A stretch of 64,000 bases of DNA from Thalassotalea fonticola (GTDB lineage: Bacteria; Pseudomonadota; Gammaproteobacteria; Enterobacterales; Alteromonadaceae): the NCBI RefSeq assembly GCF_032911225.1, contig NZ_CP136600.1, positions 4,278,001 through 4,342,000 on the forward strand. Direction: 5' to 3'. The position numbers and the translations under genes were made by a program. Position 1 is the first letter of the stretch; the number at the start of each line of letters is the position of its first letter. The notes below the pieces were generated by a model. The model was not told the origin of the DNA and did no database searches. It saw only the letters and a program-made list of their open reading frames with translations. Shown here piece after piece: positions 52,329 through 62,354 of this stretch.

Positions 52329-53756
52329 ATGAAAGTAGATATCCCAAATTTTAATCAAGCCCGAGTTTTAGTCGTTGGTGATGTAATGTTAGATCGCTAT
52401 TGGTCTGGACCTACAGCAAGGATCTCGCCAGAAGCGCCAGTACCTGTGGTTAAAATTAGTAATCATGAAGATAGACCAGGCGGCGCAGCGAATGTGGCAT
52501 TAAACATCGCCAGTCTTGGTGGTCAAGTTACGCTTTCTGGGCTAACTGGTGACGATGATGTAGCCGAAAACCTAGACACTAACTTATCAGCGATGGATGT
52601 TATTTGTAAGTTTTCTCGCAACATTGATGTTCCGACCATAACGAAATTAAGAGTGTTAAGCCGTAATCAACAATTGCTGCGCTTAGATTTCGAAGAATCA
52701 TTGCATCAATTAGATAAAACTGAACTCAATAATTTAGTGGAACAAAACATTAGGCAACATCACCTTTTATTACTGTCAGATTACGATAAAGGTACGTTAT
52801 CTAACGTAAGTGAAATAATTGCTTTAGCAAAGAAAAATAATATTCCGGTGCTAGTTGATCCTAAAGGCTCTGATTTTTCAAAGTATAGAGGAGCAACATT
52901 AATCACTCCTAATTTATCTGAATTTGAAGGCGTTGTCGGGCCCTGTAAAGACGAGGCTGAATTAGTCTCTAAAGGTCAGCAGCTGCTGGTTGAACTCGAC
53001 CTGGAAGCTTTGTTAGTAACTCGCTCAGAACACGGTATGACTCTAATTCGAGCGAATGAAGAAGAATTACATTTACCTACTCAAGCGCAGGAGGTTTATG
53101 ATGTTACTGGTGCTGGTGATACTGTTATCGCAACGTTAGCCTTGGCTGTTGCCGCCGGTTCTTCTTTTTGCGAAGCTAGTGCATTAGCAAATATTGCAGC
53201 TGGTGTCGTTGTTGGCAAAATTGGTACATCAACTGTTAGTGAAGTGGAAATTGCCCAAGCTATTTCATCTGGACAAGAAAGCGGCTCAGGTGTGGTTAGT
53301 GAAGAGCAATTAAAAATTATGATCACGCAAGCAAAACAACGTGGTGAAAAAGTGGTTATGACTAATGGCTGTTTTGATATTTTACATGCTGGCCATGTAT
53401 CTTATTTAAGTCATGCTGGTAATTTAGGCGATCGCTTAATTGTTGCTGTTAACGATGATGATTCAGTAAAACGACTAAAAGGCACCGGTCGTCCTGTAAA
53501 TCCTATAGACAGACGTATGGCTGTTTTAGCTGGTTTAGGTGCAGTTGACTGGGTAGTAAGTTTTTCTGAAGATACGCCGCAACGATTAATTGCCAACTTA
53601 TTACCTAATACCTTAGTGAAAGGCGGTGATTATAAAGTTGAAGATATTGCTGGCGGCAAAGAGGTAATTGCAGCAGGCGGTGAAGTACAGGTGCTTAATT
53701 TTGAAGAAGGCATTTCAACCACAGAGATAATTAACACAATCCGTTTAGAGGACTAG
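52329..53756 (+). CDS. hldE: Bifunctional heptose-7-phosphate kinase / heptose-1-phosphate adenylyltransferase
   Basis: HldE makes ADP-heptose for the LPS inner core. The N-terminal PfkB-type kinase (about 1-315) has [15 protein letters not shown] [12 protein letters not shown] and the catalytic DVTGAGDTV. The C-terminal nucleotidyltransferase (about 340-475) has [16 protein letters not shown] with the HxGH motif. I chose the ATG at 52329, with GGA about 8 bases upstream. An earlier in-frame TTG at 52317 would overlap it. Confidence 0.95.
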   Translation: MKVDIPNFNQARVLVVGDVMLDRYWSGPTARISPEAPVPVVKISNHEDRPGGAANVALNIASLGGQVTLSGLTGDDDVAENLDTNLSAMDVICKFSRNIDVPTITKLRVLSRNQQLLRLDFEESLHQLDKTELNNLVEQNIRQHHLLLLSDYDKGTLSNVSEIIALAKKNNIPVLVDPKGSDFSKYRGATLITPNLSEFEGVVGPCKDEAELVSKGQQLLVELDLEALLVTRSEHGMTLIRANEEELHLPTQAQEVYDVTGAGDTVIATLALAVAAGSSFCEASALANIAAGVVVGKIGTSTVSEVEIAQAISSGQESGSGVVSEEQLKIMITQAKQRGEKVVMTNGCFDILHAGHVSYLSHAGNLGDRLIVAVNDDDSVKRLKGTGRPVNPIDRRMAVLAGLGAVDWVVSFSEDTPQRLIANLLPNTLVKGGDYKVEDIAGGKEVIAAGGEVQVLNFEEGISTTEIINTIRLED

Positions 53757-53841
53757 CCGAGTTACGAGGTTAACCATGAACTTGTTTCAGGGGCTTTATT
53801 ACTAACGTAACGTTCGGATAAATTCGGAACAACCAAAAAAT

Positions 53842-53865
53842 AAAGGCGACCAATCGGTCGCCTTT
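53842..53865. terminator. Bidirectional terminator between hldE and tolC
   Basis: A 9-bp stem (AAAGGCGAC with GTCGCCTTT, loop CAATCG) lies between the convergent hldE and tolC genes, with a T-run on the minus strand and a shorter one on the plus strand. Confidence 0.88.
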
Positions 53866-53893
53866 AAGTTTTCATACTAGTAGTTAAGTTTAG

Positions 53894-55246
53894 TTACTTT
53901 GCTAAAGTTAACCCTTGGTTGATTGCCGAAATATCTTCTTCTGAAATAGTACCTGCCGCTTCTTTTAAACGAAGCATATTAGTAATGTATGAGTAACGAG
54001 TACTCGATAGGTTACGTTTAGCATTGTACAAATTACGAGTACTTTCTAATACATCAACAATTGTACGAGTACCAACCTCAAAACCCGCTTCAGTTGCTTT
54101 TAATGCACTTTCAGCTGAAATTACCGACTGTTCGAATGCTTTTACGCCTGAGATAGTGGCGACAATAGTATTGTAAGAGTTGCGCGATTCACGAACGACA
54201 CCGCGGTAGGTAATTTGCATATCTTGGCTCGCGGCAACATAGTTATGTTGGGCAGCGCGAACTTTAGAGCTGGTGTTACCACCAGAATAAATTGGCACAC
54301 TTAACTGAATACCGATCGACTGATCATCTTGTTCAACCCCATTAAATGTATTACAACCACCATAGGAGCCATTCGCTACATCACATTCTCCATCAGTTTC
54401 AGTCGTGCCATAACTTCCCGTTAAACTCAATGTAGGCAGATGATCGGCACTTTCAATATCAATGGCTTCTTTAGCTATATCCATGCTGATTTTTTGCGAG
54501 ATTAATTGTAGATTTTTCGCTTCGGCCATTTTCTGCCAGTCATTAGCACTACTTGGTGAAGGCATTGTCGCACTGAAACGCTCAGTGTTTAATACGTTTA
54601 AATCACGAGGGTAGCTACCGGTAATTTCACGTAAAATTTCTTCTGTAGTATAAACAGAGTTTTGCGCACGAATTTCTTCTGCTACTGAGTTATCAAATTG
54701 TGCTTGTGCTTCATGAACATCGGTAATCGCGGTTAAACCAACCGAGAAGCGTTGTTTAGTTTGCTCTAATTGACGTTCAATAGCCTTTTTCTCGGCAACT
54801 GCAAACTCTAAACCATCGTATGCGGCTAATACATCAAAGTAAGCACCTGTTACGCGAGTGATCATTTGTTGTTTAACAAACTGGTAATTTATATCACTTT
54901 GATGCGCACGTTTTTTCGACGTATCCAAGCCTAACCAGCTGCTGTGATGATAAAGTTGCATGCTTAGATCAAGACTCATACGAGTTCTTTCAGTTTCTTG
55001 GGTAAAAAGATCATTTTCTTCTTCAGAATCTGTAAAAGATGCATTGGCAGATAATTTTGGCAATAAAATAGAACGTGCTTGTTCAATGTTTTCTTGCGCA
55101 GCTTTATACTGAGCTTGCGCTTTCAATGAAGTTGGATCGTTTTGTAGTGCTAACTGGTATATTTCTTGTAAATCTTGCGCGGCTACCACTGAACTAGTAC
55201 TAGCTAACACAACACCAACAAATAAAGAGTTAAGTCTGTTTGTCAT
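53894..55246 (-). CDS. tolC: Outer-membrane efflux channel TolC
   Basis: A trimeric outer-membrane channel used by RND, MFS and type I secretion pumps. The protein is about 450 residues with a signal peptide (MTNRLNSLFVGVVLASTSSV..., cleaved near VAAQ). It has two OEP repeats (about 25-225 and 235-440), each with long coiled-coil helices. The duplicated motif E-x-x-F-x-V-G-x-x-x-x-x-D-V (QRFSVGLTAITDVHEAQ and AGFEVGTRTIVDVLEST) is visible. An ATG 15 bases upstream (55261) is an alternative start. It is divergent from nudF, as in E. coli. Confidence 0.94.
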   Translation of the reverse strand: MTNRLNSLFVGVVLASTSSVVAAQDLQEIYQLALQNDPTSLKAQAQYKAAQENIEQARSILLPKLSANASFTDSEEENDLFTQETERTRMSLDLSMQLYHHSSWLGLDTSKKRAHQSDINYQFVKQQMITRVTGAYFDVLAAYDGLEFAVAEKKAIERQLEQTKQRFSVGLTAITDVHEAQAQFDNSVAEEIRAQNSVYTTEEILREITGSYPRDLNVLNTERFSATMPSPSSANDWQKMAEAKNLQLISQKISMDIAKEAIDIESADHLPTLSLTGSYGTTETDGECDVANGSYGGCNTFNGVEQDDQSIGIQLSVPIYSGGNTSSKVRAAQHNYVAASQDMQITYRGVVRESRNSYNTIVATISGVKAFEQSVISAESALKATEAGFEVGTRTIVDVLESTRNLYNAKRNLSSTRYSYITNMLRLKEAAGTISEEDISAINQGLTLAK

Positions 55247-55405
55247 GAGTTTCTTTTCCATTATTTACACAAACTGATATATATTTGCTAGTTAGTGTAA
55301 CTGTTTTTAATGTTATGCTGAACAATAATAAGTCAATTCAACTTTAATAAAGTGTAACAGAATTTATTTGTAACAGACTGTTATTACTTATAAGAATTAC
55401 AAACT

Positions 55406-56041
55406 ATGCCAAAAAATAACATAATTAAACAGTATTGTTCTAACGATGTCACCGTTAAGGCACGCGATATTAAGTACCAAGGTTTTTTTCGTATTGATCA
55501 ATATCAAATTAAGCATAGGTTATTTAATGGACAGTGGGGGAGTTTAATTTCACGTGAAATTTTTGAACGTGGTGATGCTGTTGTGTTAATCCCCTACGAT
55601 CCAGTTAACAAAAAATTGTTATTAATAGAACAATTTCGTCCTGGTGCAATTCGTACAGAATCATGTCCTTGGTGTTTTGAATTTATTGCTGGCATGTTTA
55701 GCGATAATGAAAGCCCAATAGATGTTGTTATAAGGGAAGCCGAGGAAGAAGCTAACCTAGTTGTTAATGAAAGCCAAATGCGGCATGTAATGAATTATTT
55801 ATCTAGCCCGGGTGGTACAAGTGAGAAATTGTACATGTATGTAGCTTTAATGGATCTTGCTAATGTGGTTAATGGTACTATCTCTGGTCTTGCAGAAGAA
55901 AATGAAGATATAAAATCGCATTTAATGGACTTAGATGAAGCCATTAATTTATTAAATGATGGTAAAATTAATAATGCCTCAACGGTTATTGGCTTACAGT
56001 GGTTGGCGTTAAACCACCAACATTTACTAGCAACTAAATAA
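55406..56041 (+). CDS. nudF: ADP-ribose pyrophosphatase
   Basis: A 211-residue Nudix hydrolase that cleaves ADP-ribose to AMP and ribose-5-phosphate. The Nudix box is GMFSDNESPIDVVIREAEEE followed by ANL; the usual Gly near its end is Ala. The flanking sequence VLIPYDPVNKKLLLIEQFRPGA fits the NudF subgroup. It starts the nudF-DUF1249-cpdA-yqiA-parE cluster, divergent from tolC. Confidence 0.93.
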   Translation: MPKNNIIKQYCSNDVTVKARDIKYQGFFRIDQYQIKHRLFNGQWGSLISREIFERGDAVVLIPYDPVNKKLLLIEQFRPGAIRTESCPWCFEFIAGMFSDNESPIDVVIREAEEEANLVVNESQMRHVMNYLSSPGGTSEKLYMYVALMDLANVVNGTISGLAEENEDIKSHLMDLDEAINLLNDGKINNASTVIGLQWLALNHQHLLATK

Positions 56042-56063
56042 AACTCAAAGGTGTTCTAAATAA

Positions 56064-56513
56064 ATGACTAAATATCGGCCAAGTTTGAAAGGACTTGATC
56101 AATCATTTGAGAAAAACTATATGCTATTAACCCGGTTATTAGGGGGAATGGATGAGCCTTGCGAAGAGCGATATTTTTTTATTACCGATGTACTTGAATA
56201 TAAGGTAGCTATATTAGAGAAAACTAAGTATACCCATTTAGTTGAATTTAAACAGCTTGTCAGTCAAACCGAGTCTTTAGCGAGTAAAGTACATTTGCCC
56301 AAGCCAAGTATGACAATACGCATTTATCATGACGCTCGTCTGGCAGAAGTGATCGAAAGCCAATACATAAAGCAAATTAAACCACGATATGATTATCCCA
56401 ATCAGGAAATGCATTTACCTGATGAAAAACAACAAACTCAGCATTTTTTAACCGAGTGGCTTCACCTTTGTTTAACTGAAGGTAAAGCCAATATACAAGT
56501 TAATATCAAATAG
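56064..56513 (+). CDS. DUF1249 family protein (YqiB-like)
   Basis: A 149-residue protein matching the DUF1249 family: the N-terminus YRPSLKGLDQSFEKNYMLLTRLL, the middle PSMTIRIYHDARLAEVIESQ, and the end FLTEWLHLCLTEG. Its function is unknown. It always keeps company with nudF and cpdA in gammaproteobacteria and starts 22 bases after nudF here. Confidence 0.92.
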   Translation: MTKYRPSLKGLDQSFEKNYMLLTRLLGGMDEPCEERYFFITDVLEYKVAILEKTKYTHLVEFKQLVSQTESLASKVHLPKPSMTIRIYHDARLAEVIESQYIKQIKPRYDYPNQEMHLPDEKQQTQHFLTEWLHLCLTEGKANIQVNIK

Positions 56514-56540
56514 TTAAAAACATAAAAGCTACAATTGCAT

Positions 56541-57296
56541 ATGAATCATTTAACCATAGCCCAATTTTCTGATTGTCATTTATTTTCTACGAAGGATGGT
56601 ATGCATTGCGGCCGTAATGTATTTAGCAATTTATCCAGAGTACTTGCGGAACTTGCTGAAATGAAGTGTCTGGATGCGGCAGTTTTCACCGGTGACTTAA
56701 CTCAAGATCACAGCGTTGCATCATATCAACTATTTAATCAAGCAGTTATAGATAGCAACCTTAATTGTCCTATATATTGGTTAGCCGGGAATCATGATGA
56801 GGTTGAGTTGTTGAATGAGCACTTAATAGCAAAAAATATTCAACCAGACAAAAACATACTAATCAGTAATTGGCGGTTGCTGTTAATCGATTCTAAAAGT
56901 GAAACGCCTGCTGGTTTGGTAAACAAAAAACAGCTAGATAGAATTCGACGCCAAAATGGTAAAGATGAATACACCTTAATCTTGATGCATCATCATGCTA
57001 TTGATGTTGATTACTTTATTGATAAACATGGCCTTAAAAATCAAACTGAGTTTTGGCAAGCAATTAGCCAAAACAGCTCAATAAAAGCGATTTGTTGTGG
57101 CCATATACATAGGGGCTTAAATATAGCAGCAGAAAATCAAGATTTACCGCCACTATATACCTGTCCGGCTACTTCAATTCAATTTGACCCAGAAATTGAA
57201 ACAGTTGCAGCGTTAAATATAGGACCGGGTTATCGAATGTTGAAATTATTTGCCAATGGCAACATAGAAACGTCTATCAATCATTTAAGCGAATAA
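56541..57296 (+). CDS. cpdA: 3',5'-cyclic-AMP phosphodiesterase
   Basis: A class III cAMP phosphodiesterase of about 251 residues, which tunes cAMP-CRP signalling. Metal-binding motifs appear in order: FSDCHLF, FTGDLTQDH, LAGNHDE, LMHHHAID, and CGHIHRG. I chose the ATG at 56541 over an in-frame TTG two codons earlier. It is third in the nudF-parE cluster. Confidence 0.93.
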   Translation: MNHLTIAQFSDCHLFSTKDGMHCGRNVFSNLSRVLAELAEMKCLDAAVFTGDLTQDHSVASYQLFNQAVIDSNLNCPIYWLAGNHDEVELLNEHLIAKNIQPDKNILISNWRLLLIDSKSETPAGLVNKKQLDRIRRQNGKDEYTLILMHHHAIDVDYFIDKHGLKNQTEFWQAISQNSSIKAICCGHIHRGLNIAAENQDLPPLYTCPATSIQFDPEIETVAALNIGPGYRMLKLFANGNIETSINHLSE

Positions 57297-57315
57297 AGCT
57301 ATAACAGAATAAGAT

Positions 57316-57906
57316 ATGAAGAAAAAAATACTGGTGATTCATGGTTTTAACAGTTCACCACAATCTTTTAAAGCACAACTAACGAAGCAATATATACGAC
57401 AACACCTTTCGCATGTGGACGTAGTATGCCCTCAGTTATTATCAAATCCCAATGCAGCAATTGCGCAGTTAATGGATATTATTGATAACGATAAGCAATG
57501 CCAATGGCACTTAACCGGCTCATCGCTTGGTGGTTTTTTTGCAACCTATTTAGCTGCTAAATACAACTTAAAAGCGGTTTTGATAAACCCTGCTATAAGG
57601 CCTTATGAATTACTAGAAGATATTCTAGGAGAGCAAATCAATCCATATACTAAGGAAGTGTATCAAGTCACCTTAGAGCATATGCAGCATTTAAAGGCAT
57701 TTGAAATAGATAAAATAAACGCAAAAAATTTTTTAGTTATGGTACAAACAGGTGATGAAGTGTTAGATTATCAACAAGCAGTTGATAAATATCAGCACTG
57801 CCAACTTTGCGTACAACAAGGTGGTGATCATAGCTTTATTAATTTCGATGAAATGCTGCCCGATATCGTTAACTTTTTTCAGCTGAATAAAGCGGCTATG
57901 GATTAA
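57316..57906 (+). CDS. yqiA: YqiA-type alpha/beta-hydrolase esterase
   Basis: A 196-residue alpha/beta hydrolase. The oxyanion segment LVIHGFNSSPQSFKA is at the N-terminus. The nucleophile elbow GSSLGGFFATY contains the catalytic Ser, and the terminal histidine lies in GGDHSFINF. E. coli YqiA cleaves short-chain acyl esters; its natural substrate is unknown. It lies between cpdA and parE, the conserved order. Confidence 0.92.
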   Translation: MKKKILVIHGFNSSPQSFKAQLTKQYIRQHLSHVDVVCPQLLSNPNAAIAQLMDIIDNDKQCQWHLTGSSLGGFFATYLAAKYNLKAVLINPAIRPYELLEDILGEQINPYTKEVYQVTLEHMQHLKAFEIDKINAKNFLVMVQTGDEVLDYQQAVDKYQHCQLCVQQGGDHSFINFDEMLPDIVNFFQLNKAAMD

Positions 57907-58025
57907 TATTAATTTAATAAAATAATTAATGACTAAACCGAATAGTTAACTTGATTCAAATGCTTAACTGAAGTAAAAATAAAACATAAACGCTGTTATA
58001 GATAATAAAATAACTAGAAGAATTC

Positions 58026-59915
58026 ATGACTGATCAATATAACTCCGAATCCATTGAAGTATTAAGTGGTTTAGACCCAGTACGTCGCCGCCCGGGCATG
58101 TACACTGATACCGTTCGTCCAAATCACCTCGGCCAAGAAGTAATCGATAACTCTGTCGATGAAGCATTAGCGGGCCATGCCCAAAATATTCAGGTTATCT
58201 TACATGAAGACCAATCATTAGAAGTTATTGATGATGGTCGAGGTATGCCAACTGATATTCACCCTGAAGAAGGCGTCCCTGGTGTAGAGTTAATCTTTTG
58301 TCGGTTGCATGCTGGTGGTAAATTTTCAGGTGATAACTATCAATTTTCCGGTGGCTTACACGGTGTAGGTATTTCTGTTGTAAACGCATTATCTAATCGT
58401 GTTGAAGTAACCGTAAAACGCAATCAGCAAGTGTTTGAAATGGCTTTTGAACATGGAGAAAAAGTTTCAGACCTAACGGTTGTTGGCGAGGTTGGCAAAC
58501 GTAACACTGGTACTAGAGTACGCTTTTGGCCCGATGCCAGTTATTTTGACTCACATAAGTTCTCGGTTTCAAAACTCATTCACATATTAAAAGCGAAAGC
58601 GGTACTTTGCCCTGGCTTAAATATAAAGTTCAATGACAAAGTGTCTAATACCAAACACCAATGGTGTTACCAAAATGGTTTAAAAGATTATTTAGTTGAA
58701 GCGCTTAAAGGTTATGTGAGTTTACCAGAAGAGCCTTTTATCGGTGCTTTTACTTCGACTCATGAAGCTGTAGATTGGGCTGTTTGTTGGTTACCTGAAG
58801 GTGGCGAAAGTGTTGGTGAGAGTTATGTTAACTTAATTCCAACCATTCAAGGTGGTACCCATGTTAATGGTTTACGCCAAGGCTTACTTGATTCAATGCG
58901 CGAGTTTTGTGAATTTAGAAATTTAATTCCTCGTGGCCTTAAATTAACACCAGATGATATTTGGGATAAATGTTCATATATTTTATCAGTTAAAATTCAA
59001 GACCCACAATTTGCAGGGCAAACTAAAGAGCGTTTATCGTCAAGACAATGTGCTGCTTTCGTATCAGGTGTAGTAAAAGACTCTTTTAGTTTATGGCTAA
59101 ATGAACATACAGAAATAGCAGAAGCACTTGCCGAATTTTGTATTTCTAATGCTCAACGAAGATTACGAGCAAGTAAAAAAGTTGTACGTAAGAAAGTTAC
59201 TCAAGGTCCAGCATTACCTGGTAAATTAACCGACTGTGGCTCTGGCGAGCCAGAGCGTACAGAATTATTCTTAGTGGAGGGTGACTCTGCCGGTGGTAGT
59301 GCCAAGCAAGCTCGCGATAGAGATTTTCAAGCGATTATGCCATTGCGCGGTAAGATTTTAAATTCTTGGGAGGTAGAGTCCGGTCAAATTTTAGCATCAC
59401 AAGAGATTCATGATATTTCGGTGGCTTTAGGGATAGACCCTGATTCGGAAGATTTATCAACATTAAGATACGGAAAAATTTGTATTTTAGCGGATGCCGA
59501 TTCCGATGGTCTGCATATCGCTACATTACTTTGTGCATTATTCACACAGCATTTTTTACCGCTTGTTCAGGCGGGGCATGTATTTGTTGCTATGCCACCG
59601 CTATACCGCATTGATATCGGTAAAGAAGTGTTTTACGCATTAGATGAACAAGAGAAAGATGGCGTACTCGACCGAATTGAGGCCGAGAAAAAACGCGGTA
59701 AAGTAAATGTACAACGTTTTAAAGGGTTAGGTGAGATGAACCCATTGCAACTTCGTGAAACCACCATGGATCCAAATACTCGCCGTTTAGTGCAACTTAC
59801 CGTTGATGACTTTGATGTTACTATGGAACTGATGGATATGTTGTTATCTAAAAAACGATCTGGCGATCGTAAGGAATGGTTGCAAGATAAAGGAAATTTA
59901 GTCGATTTTGATTGA
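58026..59915 (+). CDS. parE: DNA topoisomerase IV subunit B
   Basis: The 629-residue ATPase subunit of topoisomerase IV, which decatenates daughter chromosomes with ParC. The GHKL ATP site is visible (EVIDNSVDEALAG, EVIDDGRGMP, GGLHGVGISVVNAL), as is the TOPRIM domain (VEGDSAGGSAKQARDRDFQA, PLRGK, DADSDG), with LQFKGLGEMNP-type sequence QRFKGLGEMN before the C-terminus. A 13-bp hairpin terminator follows. parC lies 2.4 kb downstream. Confidence 0.96.
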   Translation: MTDQYNSESIEVLSGLDPVRRRPGMYTDTVRPNHLGQEVIDNSVDEALAGHAQNIQVILHEDQSLEVIDDGRGMPTDIHPEEGVPGVELIFCRLHAGGKFSGDNYQFSGGLHGVGISVVNALSNRVEVTVKRNQQVFEMAFEHGEKVSDLTVVGEVGKRNTGTRVRFWPDASYFDSHKFSVSKLIHILKAKAVLCPGLNIKFNDKVSNTKHQWCYQNGLKDYLVEALKGYVSLPEEPFIGAFTSTHEAVDWAVCWLPEGGESVGESYVNLIPTIQGGTHVNGLRQGLLDSMREFCEFRNLIPRGLKLTPDDIWDKCSYILSVKIQDPQFAGQTKERLSSRQCAAFVSGVVKDSFSLWLNEHTEIAEALAEFCISNAQRRLRASKKVVRKKVTQGPALPGKLTDCGSGEPERTELFLVEGDSAGGSAKQARDRDFQAIMPLRGKILNSWEVESGQILASQEIHDISVALGIDPDSEDLSTLRYGKICILADADSDGLHIATLLCALFTQHFLPLVQAGHVFVAMPPLYRIDIGKEVFYALDEQEKDGVLDRIEAEKKRGKVNVQRFKGLGEMNPLQLRETTMDPNTRRLVQLTVDDFDVTMELMDMLLSKKRSGDRKEWLQDKGNLVDFD

Positions 59916-59943
59916 TTTCTATAAATTATCGTAAACTTTAATG

Positions 59944-59972
59944 AGCCTAGATAACCGCAGGTTATCTAGGCT
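59944..59972 (+). terminator. Rho-independent terminator of parE
   Basis: A perfect 13-bp stem (AGCCTAGATAACC with its complement, loop GCA) ends in TTT. It lies about 30 bases past the parE stop. Confidence 0.88.
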
Positions 59973-60142
59973 TTAGCCCTTCGAAAAGTTCATAATTACA
60001 TTTCTAATACAAATTAATACCATTTACATACAGACAACATTTAATTAACAACTATACTTGTTAACAAGTTTAGTTATTTCAGTGAGTTAGTCTTTACATA
60101 TTTACTGAATGTATATTGTAAAAATAATAAAAGGTAATGTTA

Positions 60143-60694
60143 ATGAAAAAATTATTTGTAATACTCACAGCTCTAGTTCTATCTGCTTGTTCAGCGACCG
60201 GTGATACTCCGGCGGAACAAAAGTCTGCAATCGCTGCAATGAATAACCAAGTTATTGCTGATGTAGAAAAAGCTAGCCCTGGTGCTATGGCTCATATCAA
60301 ATCTGCTCCAGGTTATGCGACCTTCAGTAATGCGCAAATAAATCTTATTTTTGTAGCTGCCGGTGGTGGTTATGGCGTGGTAAATAATAATCAAACTGGT
60401 AGTAAAACCTATATGGATATGTATGAAGGTGGCATAGGCTTTGGTCTAGGCGCTAAAGACTTTAGAGCTGTATTTGTTTTTAATACGGCCGAGTCAATGA
60501 ATATGTTTGTCAAAGAAGGTTGGGCGTTTGGCGCAGAAGCTGATGCTGCAGCAAAAGCAGATGAAAAAGGTGGCGAAGTTGGCGGCGGCGTGACTATTGG
60601 CGACATCACAGTATATCAGCTCACTGAAACCGGCTTAGCTTTGCAAGCAACGGTTAAAGGCACCAAATATGTTAAAAATGATGAATTAAATTAA
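60143..60694 (+). CDS. SYLF/YSC84-domain lipoprotein (paralogue 1)
   Basis: A lipoprotein of about 183 residues. The signal peptide ends in the lipobox LVLSAC. The mature part is a SYLF (Ysc84-like) domain: ASPGAMAHIKSAPGYATFS, GGGYGVVNNNQTGSKTYMDMYEGGIGFGLGAKDFRAVFVF, ending in TVKGTKYVKNDELN. SYLF domains bind lipids or membranes in several systems. I chose the ATG at 60143, since AAGG is 8 bases upstream but only 2 from the ATG at 60137. A similar gene lies at 61178. Confidence 0.85.
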   Translation: MKKLFVILTALVLSACSATGDTPAEQKSAIAAMNNQVIADVEKASPGAMAHIKSAPGYATFSNAQINLIFVAAGGGYGVVNNNQTGSKTYMDMYEGGIGFGLGAKDFRAVFVFNTAESMNMFVKEGWAFGAEADAAAKADEKGGEVGGGVTIGDITVYQLTETGLALQATVKGTKYVKNDELN

Positions 60695-60717
60695 TCCACT
60701 AATCGTAATTATACGAG

Positions 60718-60750
60718 AATGGCAACCAAGCAATTGGTTGCCATTTTTTT
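60718..60750 (+). terminator. Rho-independent terminator of the first SYLF gene
   Basis: An 11-bp stem (AATGGCAACCA with TGGTTGCCATT, loop AGCAAT) runs directly into seven T residues. Confidence 0.93.
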
Positions 60751-60864
60751 GCTCTGAAGCTGGCTACATGCTGTTTGTCATTAACCCCCCATGTCCTGAT
60801 GTATATCATATGTTGTGCTAAAACTTTACAACAACGGATTGAAAATTAATGATAGAAAGAACTG

Positions 60865-61056
60865 ATGAAACATATTGTTTTATCTTTGATTTCAATTTTA
60901 TTGGCTTGTTCAAACACTTCTCCACTAGCAGGGCATCAGCGTGCAGGGATATTAAATATACAAGGTTCAACTATTGCGCAAGTTGATGTTAATGGGCAAA
61001 CAACATTGATCTTTATTGATACTGCCCGGTTTTGGCAAAGTGATCGACTAAATTAA
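60865..61056 (+). CDS. Small hypothetical lipoprotein
   Basis: A 63-residue frame beginning MKHIVLSLISILLACSNTSP, with a hydrophobic core and possible lipobox LLAC, then a short beta-rich stretch. No family is recognised. A weak AGAAAGAA lies upstream. Its place between two SYLF lipoprotein genes, and the signal sequence, favour a real gene, but it could be a remnant of something longer. Confidence 0.5.
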   Translation: MKHIVLSLISILLACSNTSPLAGHQRAGILNIQGSTIAQVDVNGQTTLIFIDTARFWQSDRLN

Positions 61057-61177
61057 GTATTAATAACTTAATGGGTTACATTTAAGAAACATTACACTAA
61101 CAAATCTATCGCACTTAATTATTCATTTAAATTTATAATCACCTTATTAAAAATAAACTTAAAAGTAAGGTATTTCT

Positions 61178-61702
61178 ATGAAGTTAATTTTGGCTTTATT
61201 CGCTGCTATTGCCGTGTCAGGCTGTTCATCTATAGCAGATACTAGATATGAAATGGCAAATAATCATATGAATCAAATTAGTAATATCGAAGAAATTAGT
61301 CCTGGAGCACTAACTGAAATCAATGATGCACCAGGTTTTGCGGTATTTAGCACTGCAGAAGTTAACTTGTTGGTTGTATCAACGGGTACTGGTCATGGTG
61401 CGGTTTATAATAATGAAACTGGCGAAAGAATTTACATGGATGTGTTTGAGAGTGGTGTTGGTGTAGGGATCGGCGGTAAAGATGTAAACACTGTTTTGGT
61501 ATTTAATACCATTGAGTCATTAGAGAAATTTACTAAAGATGGCTGGGTTTTTGATAATGAGCTGGATGCTACCGGTAATGGCTCCGTTGTAAACGGTGAA
61601 AAAATTGGTGATATAACTCTGTATCAGTCAACAAAGACCGGTGTAAATTTACACGCTATGCTAAAAGGTACGCGGTTTTCAAAAAGTGAATACTTGAATT
61701 AA
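61178..61702 (+). CDS. SYLF/YSC84-domain lipoprotein (paralogue 2)
   Basis: A 174-residue lipoprotein with lipobox AVSGC and a SYLF domain clearly related to the gene at 60143: EISPGALTEINDAPGFAVFS, GHGAVYNNETGERIYMDVFESGVGVGIGGKD, ending MLKGTRFSKSEYLN. The Gly/Ala-rich insert of paralogue 1 (around residue 140) is shortened. TAAGGT lies before the ATG. The pair probably arose by local duplication. Confidence 0.85.
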   Translation: MKLILALFAAIAVSGCSSIADTRYEMANNHMNQISNIEEISPGALTEINDAPGFAVFSTAEVNLLVVSTGTGHGAVYNNETGERIYMDVFESGVGVGIGGKDVNTVLVFNTIESLEKFTKDGWVFDNELDATGNGSVVNGEKIGDITLYQSTKTGVNLHAMLKGTRFSKSEYLN

Positions 61703-61719
61703 ATTGAAATAATAAAAAA

Positions 61720-61750
61720 AAGCCGGAAGTATTTTAAATGCCTCCGGCTT
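61720..61750 (+). terminator. Hairpin after the second SYLF gene
   Basis: AAGCCGGA (61720-61727) pairs with TCCGGCTT (61743-61750) around a 15-base AT loop. The T-run is stronger on the minus strand than on the plus strand, although no minus-strand gene ends here. Confidence 0.65.
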
Positions 61751-61798
61751 AATTGTGTGTACAATACTAATAAATACCTAAATAACAATGGTTTTAGT

Positions 61799-62230
61799 AT
61801 GATTGAACAAGCTGACAAAACTCTTTGTCATATCTCCATAGGTACCAACAAACTTGCAAAAGCAAGCGAATTTTATGATGCATTGTTACCTACATTAGGC
61901 ATCAATCGAGTAGTTGAGCATGAGCAAGCCGTTGCTTATGGAAAGAATAATTATCCAACATTTTGGCTGCAAATTCCTTATGACCAACAACAAGCTTCTG
62001 TTGGTAATGGCTCACATATAGGTTTTATGGCAAGCAATAAACAGCAGGTAAATAATTTTTATCAGTTAGCATTAGACTTGGGTGCCACTTGTAATGGTAA
62101 ACCTGGAGCGAGATCTGAATACGGAGAACCGTATTATGGTTGTTTTGTTATAGACCTTGATGGACACAGAATTGAGGCAAGTTTTTGGGATGTAGAACTG
62201 GCAAAGAAAATATACGCTAAAAATCCCTAA
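61799..62230 (+). CDS. VOC (glyoxalase/bleomycin resistance) family protein
   Basis: A 143-residue single-domain VOC protein. Likely metal ligands are His in CHISIGTNKL near the N-terminus, HIGFMASNKQ in the middle, and Glu in GHRIEASFWD at the end. The fold covers glyoxalases, dioxygenases and antibiotic-binding proteins, and the substrate is not predictable. I chose the ATG at 61799 (MIEQADK), since the longer frame begins with GTG and adds 14 atypical residues. Confidence 0.82.
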   Translation: MIEQADKTLCHISIGTNKLAKASEFYDALLPTLGINRVVEHEQAVAYGKNNYPTFWLQIPYDQQQASVGNGSHIGFMASNKQQVNNFYQLALDLGATCNGKPGARSEYGEPYYGCFVIDLDGHRIEASFWDVELAKKIYAKNP

Positions 62231-62354
62231 TTTATTCACAATTTCTATTTTGTGAATATCAAAATTGCGATAAAGTGGTAATATACCAAGTTAAATAAAA
62301 TAATAATAAGCTAGCTAGCAGAGTGTACTGCCACTATAGGGAAAACCATTCGTT

